Source: Candidatus Kapaibacterium sp.
Lineage (GTDB): Bacteria; Bacteroidota; Ignavibacteria; Kapaibacteriales; WFXC01
Reading direction: 5' to 3'
DNA: 43,276 nucleotides
NCBI GenBank assembly: GCA_027082775.1
Contig: JALWUI010000165.1
Span: forward strand, 1-43,276
Part shown: positions 35,901 through 43,276 of the stretch, piece by piece
Position numbering within the stretch: the stretch's first letter is position 1
Layout: each line of letters starts with the position of its first letter
Program-made: the position numbers and the translations under genes
The notes under the pieces: model-generated
The model's database searches: none
The model's input: the letters and a program-made list of their open reading frames with translations, nothing else
Told to the model about the DNA's origin: nothing

Positions 35901-38900
35901 AATCAAGCAATGTTGCTCCTGAACCAAAGTTTGCTAATCCCTCAGCCGTCCGGCGAATAAACGGATTATTATTCCGATCTGCCGAATCGGGCACAAACTC
36001 AACGCGACCACGGAAAACTTCACTGGTCTTATCAATCTGCTTTAAGTTCACCCGGATAAAGTCACCAGTGTTGTTGTTAATGACAAAGAAGACGGTTTCG
36101 TGGAATGCCCGCTCATCATTGTTGTTCAGCTCCGCTGCTCCAGAGTAATCTGCCCACGCTTCTAAGAAGAGCGGATATCCAATGGGATGATCTCCTACAA
36201 ATTCCGTTTGCAGTGCAGCAATATTGGGATCACTTTCAGCCACAAAAGGATCTCGGGTCCAGCGCCGTACTACTTTACCAGCATAATGCTCGCTATAATT
36301 CGGGTCGTTCGGATCAGCGCTATACGTTCGAAGATGTGGCGGAATACCAACAGCAAAGTCTTCGACCCGTGCAAGTCGCCGCTTCGAGTAATCTGCCGTT
36401 TTAATATCTGTTCCCTTGTCGAAAATGTCATACACAACCCCTTGCTGGAGGTATTTTTCGGGAATGCTCACGGTAAAGTCATCCGAGACCGGAATCGGTG
36501 TGTAAGAGTACTTACTCAAAGACTCAAACGGTCCCTGTTGTTTCCCGCTGCCGCCCTGGACAAATGGCAATTGCGATTCATTCGGATCGCCACCAATAAA
36601 GAAGGTTTCTTGAACCGCGTTCCGATCTACAATGATAGTATGAACATCCGGTCCGGTTTCACCCCAGTAATTCCCCTGGAGCAAATTCACCCCACCATAA
36701 CCGATTCCTGTTGTACCTGCCAGCACTCCCTTTGTATTCGGAGCATCCGGCAGACGAATCAAAAACCGAGCGGAATTGTCATAAATAGCATTTGCCAAAA
36801 CGGAGTAGTCATCACTGGGATACGGTCCTACAACATCACCGTACAACACAGCTCCTGCCAGATCACTGGATGCCTCATTCTGCCCATTTACGTACGGACC
36901 GGTAATAACGTTCTGATCCTTCCCGATCTCAGAGGTTGCAACATTCCCTGTAATCAGGCATCGATTGAACACAAGTGCTAAGTCATAATTATCCGAGTAA
37001 ACAACAGCCCCGGAATATGCTTTGTTGTCCTGGAAGCGGACACGATCAAAGACAAACATATCGCCACGAGAAGCCATTGGTTGATCAACGATATAGATAG
37101 CACCGCCCAATCCGGTTCCATTCTCCGGAATGTTCGTTCCCGGATGGTATCGAGAAACATCACCGGTTTGTGGCTGCGTTGTACCACTCCCCATTTGATC
37201 CATATTGGGAATCGCCTCATTTTCCAGGAACCGGGTCAATGAGCGTACATCCGCATCAACACTGCCACCATAGGTGTAAACATCGTCACCACCAGTAGTG
37301 TAGGTATTGCCGCTGACAGCATCGAAATCCGTCAGGAAATATCGGTTGACGCTGACATCCGGTGCAACGATACACAATGCACCGCCATTACCGTTGTAAG
37401 CTTTATTCCGCAAGAACTCCACAGCGCGGACCGACTTCACTTCGGCATTAAACGCATAGATCGCTCCACCACCACGGACCTGCGCCAAAAGCCCCGAAGT
37501 AATATTGCCAAAATACTTCTTCAAGAACACCGTGTCTCCAACAACGTTATCCTCAAAAAGCACGCGAGTTAAATCAATCGAGCGATCATCAGGATCCAGC
37601 GAGCTAAACGTTACCACACTAATAGCACCACCGGAAAAGCCAGCTTTGTTACCTTTGAACTCTACTCGATAACCTGCACCGTAGTTGATGGTGGTACCAA
37701 ACACGCCTCCTGCCCCGTAAACTCTAACACGCTTCTTGGCATAAATGGCACCACCATCGTGGGAAGCTTCGTTATTAACAAAGCGAATTTTATACCCGTA
37801 TCCTCGGGTAACGGCGGTCGCATTGGATCCACCGATTGTCGGAGAAGGCAACAGATTCACTGCATTGGTTGGAACCAACAGGAACGTATAGATAGCACCA
37901 CCACGTGCTGCCGAATTTTCTTCAAAGACTGTTTCAACCCCACCCTGATCCACATCATAGCTGGAACGCACTTGAATGCGCGGAGAATTCGCTGATGCAT
38001 AGATGGCTCCTCCCTGAGAATAATCGGCAGGATTCGTATTAAAGGGGGTTGAGGTAGAATTATTTTTAAATCGTCCTGCAAAAATGACAGAGGTTGCATC
38101 CCCAACATAAACAGCACCACCTTTTGCTCCCTGGGTTGTCTTTCCGTTATTCGGCGTTACGGGTTGCAGATTGATCGCCTGATTGCCTTCGAAGATCACA
38201 AAATCCCGATCTGATTCGAAGCCTTGATTATCACCCAGCGAAATCTCCATCAAGTTCCGTCCGGCGATATACACCGCGCCACCAAAAGCCTGGTTTTTAT
38301 AGTCGTGATACGGATCCACCGTTGCCGCTTCGTCCATATTATCTTGAATGCCGATGGGCACTCCATTTTGATCATATACTTGCACTACATCTGCCAGCAG
38401 CACTTTATTATTCCGGAAAGTCAACTGCCGGACTCGTCCAAGATAGATGGCTAAACGTCCATCATCCACTGCCTGCCGCTGCAAATCTGTTAATGGCTCA
38501 CTGGTGGGATACATCAACTGATCAATTGCTCGAATCTGTTGATTGATCGGCATTCCAGTTTCCGGATCCGTAACATTAGGATTGACGGCATTCATCGGAT
38601 CGGTGGAATAGTATCCAACGCCCAAATTATCCAGATCAACTGAAGGATACACTGCTGGTGTTCCTCCCGGTCCAAAATCATCTAACGGAGCCTGCAAAAA
38701 TTGGACAGCACCTCCTCGATATCGAGCCATATTGTTTTCAAACACACAATTCACCAACCACGTACGGCTGGAGAACGTGGTCAATGCTCCTCCGGATCCA
38801 TTTGTCATCGACAACAGCCGCTTATTGAAAGCTTCATACTGCGCTGCAACGCCTGGCGTTGGCGGCTGATAAATTGGCACCCGATCAACAGTAGTATCTT

Positions 38901-39609
38901 TACGGAAATTCTTGAAATCAACATCCCGGAAGTACGCTGCTTTGGCTCCCGGCAGCACAATAATGTGTCCCCATTCTCGAGAAAAGCTATTGACCGGACG
39001 CCCTTCAAAAGTGATCCGTCCTGCGACTACATTGACTGATCCTCCACCGGGCCGCGACCACGGCGTTACTTTCAAATTTGGATCGATATCGGCAAACTCA
39101 ATGCGAGAAGCCTTGTAAATAATCGCCTTCCCTGCTGGCAAATTCTGCAATCGGGAATCGGTACTACTCAAATTGATGTTAAAAATATCTTCTCGCTTCG
39201 AAATGTTCACCGTTGGTTCATTGATTACCGAGGCGGAAACAACATTCGGATAGGCGAAATAATCCAGATCCGCGTATCCGTCCTCAAACTGCGTATACTG
39301 TGGATCCAGCGGATCGATCACATTGGGATTGTACGTTGCAGTCACCCGACCATCGGCAATCAATCGACCGCCAGCCCAGACAATAATCCGCCCGTTCGGC
39401 AGAAACTCCACCTTGGTTCCGGGCTCAATAAGCAACGTCCCTTCAATCTTATAAGTACCGCTAATGCGGTACAGCGTATCCTTGAGAAAGATACGCGTTT
39501 GATTACTCGGCAAAACCCCGGAAATTTCTTTAACCGGTTGTGCCAGCAAATGCAAAATGCTGAACAGTGCGACGACAACTACGGAAAAAGTACGAATCCA
39601 CCGTTGCAT
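32974..39609 (-). CDS. Giant Pmp-like beta-helix surface protein with T9SS sorting domain
   Basis: The product is 2211 residues. The start at 39609 has GAGGG 6 nt upstream and begins a signal peptide (RWIRTFSVVVVALFSILHLLAQ). An N-terminal polymorphic-domain opener (about 30-90; TYKIEGTLLIEPGTKVEFLPNG) leads into a right-handed beta-helix at about 270-930. That region has repeated GGAIY/GGAVY and FxxN motifs (FENN, FEGN, FKNN, FEENS, FVNNE, FKGN, FLRNK, FQDNK), the chlamydial Pmp-type signature. A long middle region follows. Ig/cadherin-like modules come next (about 1700-1930; WLKIDPETGRLYGIP, VTVSGTVDNNTPRNPDG), then an FDARW module (about 1940-2110) shared with the 26563 gene, and a T9SS type-A domain (from TYPNPIEEQ, about 2131). 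It is probably a very large surface adhesin or matrix protein. Confidence 0.85.
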   Translation of the reverse strand: MQRWIRTFSVVVVALFSILHLLAQPVKEISGVLPSNQTRIFLKDTLYRISGTYKIEGTLLIEPGTKVEFLPNGRIIVWAGGRLIADGRVTATYNPNVIDPLDPQYTQFEDGYADLDYFAYPNVVSASVINEPTVNISKREDIFNINLSSTDSRLQNLPAGKAIIYKASRIEFADIDPNLKVTPWSRPGGGSVNVVAGRITFEGRPVNSFSREWGHIIVLPGAKAAYFRDVDFKNFRKDTTVDRVPIYQPPTPGVAAQYEAFNKRLLSMTNGSGGALTTFSSRTWLVNCVFENNMARYRGGAVQFLQAPLDDFGPGGTPAVYPSVDLDNLGVGYYSTDPMNAVNPNVTDPETGMPINQQIRAIDQLMYPTSEPLTDLQRQAVDDGRLAIYLGRVRQLTFRNNKVLLADVVQVYDQNGVPIGIQDNMDEAATVDPYHDYKNQAFGGAVYIAGRNLMEISLGDNQGFESDRDFVIFEGNQAINLQPVTPNNGKTTQGAKGGAVYVGDATSVIFAGRFKNNSTSTPFNTNPADYSQGGAIYASANSPRIQVRSSYDVDQGGVETVFEENSAARGGAIYTFLLVPTNAVNLLPSPTIGGSNATAVTRGYGYKIRFVNNEASHDGGAIYAKKRVRVYGAGGVFGTTINYGAGYRVEFKGNKAGFSGGAISVVTFSSLDPDDRSIDLTRVLFEDNVVGDTVFLKKYFGNITSGLLAQVRGGGAIYAFNAEVKSVRAVEFLRNKAYNGNGGALCIVAPDVSVNRYFLTDFDAVSGNTYTTGGDDVYTYGGSVDADVRSLTRFLENEAIPNMDQMGSGTTQPQTGDVSRYHPGTNIPENGTGLGGAIYIVDQPMASRGDMFVFDRVRFQDNKAYSGAVVYSDNYDLALVFNRCLITGNVATSEIGKDQNVITGPYVNGQNEASSDLAGAVLYGDVVGPYPSDDYSVLANAIYDNSARFLIRLPDAPNTKGVLAGTTGIGYGGVNLLQGNYWGETGPDVHTIIVDRNAVQETFFIGGDPNESQLPFVQGGSGKQQGPFESLSKYSYTPIPVSDDFTVSIPEKYLQQGVVYDIFDKGTDIKTADYSKRRLARVEDFAVGIPPHLRTYSADPNDPNYSEHYAGKVVRRWTRDPFVAESDPNIAALQTEFVGDHPIGYPLFLEAWADYSGAAELNNNDERAFHETVFFVINNNTGDFIRVNLKQIDKTSEVFRGRVEFVPDSADRNNNPFIRRTAEGLANFGSGATLLDYLYRNAQNEDLAVLRGRKYEHSEDRLGGTGFQYSNRPDLPASTNGGENVVYFAGEKYSALPVNVGDEILIVSRTVLWREGVNAAINKGITFRIAASTKPPVWTGNIVDLQEVQPAELQNLIMLKEDISYPRPAGSGIGRDSILTATAVDTNKFYDPRSVFFPDQYPALTYEWEVAPGSGLSYWLDADTLFYNVPSYYGAISYLQFKGQPTNPFVVPGGEEVVVRVRNWAPSAEVVDSLKKLGLSDEEIAKYIYLYRDYLNATVYDSDNARFLQQDTVNYAWDHTIEYRFRILVIDSIPVFTAVNARCQTNDTLIASVTDSLRFDVDFDTDDEAEDSVAAAQGWDFRYGKVAYGFATVGVRNNPEDTAVGGLSQVRPQWLAPEYLQDESGNPDPYAAAFTEKGLLRARIDSATARSTLLKPISQYNQWLYTDTIITVVVHDGHGGVNMITKPILINFSPLIVTDQVAVAVEDEEYNAQLFDTTRVIKVYDPNFDQRHTFELLYEPTTGILRDPCYPEAGNWDEITSRAKTPRWLKIDPETGRLYGIPRVEDAPRLGANADTITVLVTDEYGLTHVKQIPIEVQMVNHPPALYRDPLVECVDVGEQYSEQITLTDLDLKRTFPDDAVEEITLTVTQPSGFTVDPSTVTGSGIDTVVVTVSGTVDNNTPRNPDGTVTIEIVAVDKEGEQATLTYRIAVSEETDFVSTIRIENAAGAYQILEWGTAINATTGKDADLGGIGKLDSNYCEFEIPPIPPANIFDARWMIPERTGILRNIVPKSSDRPLEAGFQAGYGDQSGALYPVTISWDKNTVPSPFPGIDWYMRDANSKGNVFYINMRTGHYRASAGVDIQDDNGQITVTVYDTKITGFEIVKDSSTAVSVAEGHQPAGVRISTYPNPIEEQATVVVTTDHPTHLKVEVVDVMGQTVQVLGQAKVAAGTYRYEWNVVNMAGQRVAAGLYFYRIELDDQVLLYPVTVVR

Positions 39610-39650
39610 AGGTCCCTCACCTTTATAATTGTTACTCACTTTTTGATTCC

Positions 39651-40391
39651 TCATTCCTGTGATTCAATAGTTTCTGGAACAATCGCCTTCCCCAAGCGAA
39701 CCAATCCGGATTTTGCAAATCCAGCGTAATAAGAAAACGGTGTTGTCAAAATAATTTCTCGATACAGTTGCTCTGCTTTTTCAGGCTGCTTTGCTACCTC
39801 GTACAACTGAGCACTATACAAGAGATACCGCTGATATTCACTCCGTTCTTTTGCCTGCTCTGCCATTTCCCCCCATTTTTCCGCTGCTTCAGCATAGTGA
39901 AACGCAGCATCGCTGACAGTCCCTATCCCTCCTAACCCACCTAATCGCACATCAAGTGCCTCACTCTCATACGCTGTCTCGTAATAAGAATTCGCTTCAT
40001 CAAATTTCCCCCGCAGCGTCAATGCATGCCCTGCGAATAAAGCGGCTATCTGAGCACCGGGCGTTCCACTATACTGCTCCACTATTTGCTTCAGTCCAAT
40101 CACCTGTTCTCCTCGAATCCGCTTACCCGGATCACCTTCCAGTGCTTTCTGGTATTCTCCCCGCTCGAAATATGGCAGAATTCTGGACAGTGCGGTCAAT
40201 GCTTTTCGATTTTGCTCGTGGCGATTCTGAACATAGTAAACAATCCCGCCCACAAGCAGTAAGACTCCAACAATCCCCCATCCTATCCAGGGAGCATATT
40301 GCTTCACTTCTTCAACAACTGGTATCCCCTGCTGTCCCTGTTGCTGCTGTTTCCGAACGCGCTGCTTTTCTAACTTTGCAACCTGCACCAT
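39651..40391 (-). CDS. Membrane-anchored TPR-like protein (YfgM-like)
   Basis: The product is 246 residues. A Q/K-rich cytoplasmic start is followed by one membrane helix (about 34-53; WIGWGIVGVLLLVGGIVYYV). The helical repeat region contains ALFAGHALTLRGKFDEANSYYETAYE and YLLYSAQLYEVAKQPEKAEQLYREI, a TPR_21-like pattern as in YfgM-family ancillary secretion factors. It is 41 bp upstream of the giant gene on the same strand, so the two are probably co-transcribed. A role in export or envelope quality control is plausible but inferred. GGGG lies upstream of the ATG. Confidence 0.75.
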   Translation of the reverse strand: MVQVAKLEKQRVRKQQQQGQQGIPVVEEVKQYAPWIGWGIVGVLLLVGGIVYYVQNRHEQNRKALTALSRILPYFERGEYQKALEGDPGKRIRGEQVIGLKQIVEQYSGTPGAQIAALFAGHALTLRGKFDEANSYYETAYESEALDVRLGGLGGIGTVSDAAFHYAEAAEKWGEMAEQAKERSEYQRYLLYSAQLYEVAKQPEKAEQLYREIILTTPFSYYAGFAKSGLVRLGKAIVPETIESQE

Positions 40392-40437
40392 AAACCCCGT
40401 TTGCTCTCTATGCCAACGCTACTATTTGTAATGTCGT

Positions 40438-40510
<73 letters not shown>

Positions 40511-40533
40511 CCTGCCGCGAGACTACGAATTGG

Positions 40534-40563
40534 CAAATATACAACCAATTTCTCAAATAACAA
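40534..40563 (-). promoter_or_regulatory. Bacteroidota-type promoter for tRNA-Arg
   Basis: On the minus strand TTG (40563-40561), a 19-nt spacer and TATATTTG (40541-40534) match -33/-7 exactly. It may also serve the downstream TPR-like and giant genes if the tRNA transcript reads through. Confidence 0.6.
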
Positions 40564-40724
40564 TCATTTGTAGCCTCACCAGCAGCGGCACCCACACTCA
40601 ACCGTCGTAGGTCCCCACCTACTGCACACCGCCTCTTTCCTATCAAAAACCATACCATCCGCAACTCACCCCCGACAAAATCCCCTCATTGTCATCCTGA
40701 CTGCCAACCGTTGCTTACGCTTAC

Positions 40725-40773
40725 TGTCAGGAAAACCTGACACTGTCTATCCGCTGGACACTTCGTTGTCAGG
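40725..40773. repeat. TGTCAGG inverted and direct repeats upstream of mdh
   Basis: TGTCAGG (40725-40731) and CCTGACA (40736-40742) form a perfect 7-bp inverted repeat around AAAA, and a third copy TGTCAGG is at 40767-40773. The repeats lie 90-140 bp before the mdh start, in a 352-bp gap (40511-40862) that otherwise holds only the tRNA promoter and a promoter-like TAGTTTTG at 40803-40810. A regulator site is possible. Confidence 0.35.
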
Positions 40774-40802
40774 TGTCTGTTCGATGCCTGCCAAAATTTT
40801 TG

Positions 40803-40810
40803 TAGTTTTG
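40803..40810 (+). promoter_or_regulatory. -7 element-like TAGTTTTG before mdh
   Basis: TAGTTTTG matches the -7 consensus TAnnTTTG exactly and lies 52 bp before the mdh start. The position of a -33 TTG at the usual spacing instead holds TTC, so the promoter is only partly supported. Confidence 0.3.
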
Positions 40811-40847
40811 TAAGTGCATAATCGTTGCGCTCAACGAAGTGTGATAA

Positions 40848-42434
<1,587 letters not shown>

Positions 42435-42443
42435 CGAGCACAA

Positions 42444-43276
42444 CTACTGCTGTCCTTGTTGGGAAATATTCAGCACGACACCAGCAGCAGCAGCATGGAA
42501 CAGTAAGGATGTTCCCCCATAGCTTACAAACGGCAGAGGCAAACCAGTAGTCGGCAGAACCCCAAGGTTGACTCCGACGTGGACCACTGCGTACAATCCA
42601 ATAGCAAAGGTAATACCAGCAGCAAGGAGATATCCTTCGAGATCTGGACTTTGGGCCGCTATCCGCATCCCTCGCCAGAGAATAATGACAAAGAGAATCA
42701 ACACGCCAGCACAACCAACAAATCCATACTCCTCCCCAATGATAGCAAATACAAAGTCTCCGTAGGATTCTGGTAGGAACAAAGCGCGCTGCACACTATG
42801 TCCGGGACCAACACCGAATATCCCCCCATTTGAAAACGCCAGCAAAGCCTGCTGTATCTGATAACTCGGATAGTGTCCGGTTTCCAGAGCCTGCAAAAAA
42901 GCGTTCAGTCGATCCAATCGATATGGTGCCGCCACAGCATAGGCTGCCCCGATGCCGCCGAAAACCATCCATACTATTGCCAACTGATAAAACGGAACAT
43001 TCCCCAACCACAGGAGAAACAGTCCAATAACGACAATTAACGCCGCAGTCGATAAATTCGGTTGCAGTGCAATCAGCGTTGCAACGCCCAGAATCCACAC
43101 CAGCAGCGGCATCAATGCCCGGCGATAGTCACGGATATACGTTTGCTTCTGGACCAGCAAAAACACCAGATACAGGATCAAAGCAAACTTTGCGAATTCA
43201 GACGGCTGAAACCGCACCGGGCCAATACTCAGCCACCGAGCGGCACCCTTCACTGAGGCGCCCACCACTAACACAG
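42444..43276 (-). CDS. ftsW: Cell-division SEDS glycosyltransferase FtsW, 5' end missing
   Basis: The window contains about 277 C-terminal residues; the N-terminus lies beyond the right edge. Seven or more membrane helices are present. VKGAARWLSIGPVRFQPSEFAK opens the visible part, and LPESYGDFVFAIIGEEYGFVG and LPTTGLPLPFVSYGGTSLLF are hallmark SEDS loops. The Q-R-x-LFLPESYGDFVFA form is FtsW-like rather than RodA-like. The enzyme polymerises lipid II at the septum with PBP3. Its stop is 9 bp before coaE. Confidence 0.9.
   Translation of the reverse strand, partial: VLVVGASVKGAARWLSIGPVRFQPSEFAKFALILYLVFLLVQKQTYIRDYRRALMPLLVWILGVATLIALQPNLSTAALIVVIGLFLLWLGNVPFYQLAIVWMVFGGIGAAYAVAAPYRLDRLNAFLQALETGHYPSYQIQQALLAFSNGGIFGVGPGHSVQRALFLPESYGDFVFAIIGEEYGFVGCAGVLILFVIILWRGMRIAAQSPDLEGYLLAAGITFAIGLYAVVHVGVNLGVLPTTGLPLPFVSYGGTSLLFHAAAAGVVLNISQQGQQ

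Overview
The window is about 43 kb of bacterial chromosome of moderate GC content. It has no mobile elements, CRISPR array or rRNA. The best placement is the Bacteroidota/FCB group, possibly a thermophilic Ignavibacteria-, Kapabacteria- or Kryptonia-like lineage. Three things support this. Several secreted proteins end in type IX secretion (T9SS) type-A sorting domains. Several promoters fit the Bacteroidota pattern TTG-N(16-20)-TAnnTTTG. A bpsA gene for branched-polyamine synthesis is present, a trait known mainly from thermophiles. The exact lineage is inference.

Layout. (1) 1-2.5 kb: the start of a truncated secreted protein, then a secreted Asp-box (BNR-like) protein with its own promoter and terminator. 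(2) 2.5-5.0 kb: the cell-shape operon mreB-mreC-mreD. (3) 5.2-6.5 kb: a divergent MgtC/DUF4010 membrane protein. (4) 6.6-15.7 kb: a long minus-strand block of housekeeping genes. In transcription order it reads rplM-rpsI-rpsB-tsf, a terminator, pyrH-frr-grpE-dnaJ, and then a separate unit comEA, PilM-like, rsmD, coaD. (5) 16-24.3 kb: a 1-Cys-type peroxiredoxin, an unusual internal J-domain protein coupled to an M61 peptidase, bpsA, an LptD-like outer-membrane protein and an acyl-CoA dehydrogenase. (6) 24.6-40.4 kb: mostly envelope and secreted proteins. These are a two-helix microprotein, a DUF3108 protein, and a minus-strand array of large exported proteins headed by a TPR protein. The array holds a 2211-residue Pmp-like beta-helix protein and three proteins with cohesin-like modules, one of which also has a dockerin-like EF-hand region. 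(7) 40.4-43.3 kb: tRNA-Arg(CCG), malate dehydrogenase, coaE and the 3' part of ftsW.

The most interesting part is the array at 25.7-39.6 kb. Its products look like T9SS cargo anchored or released at the cell surface. They share modules (cohesin-like, dockerin-like, a repeated FDARW-type module, FxxN/GGAI beta-helix repeats) that could assemble into a surface structure. Module calls were made by eye and need profile or structure searches. Ribosome-binding sites are clear for many genes and were used to correct several start codons.
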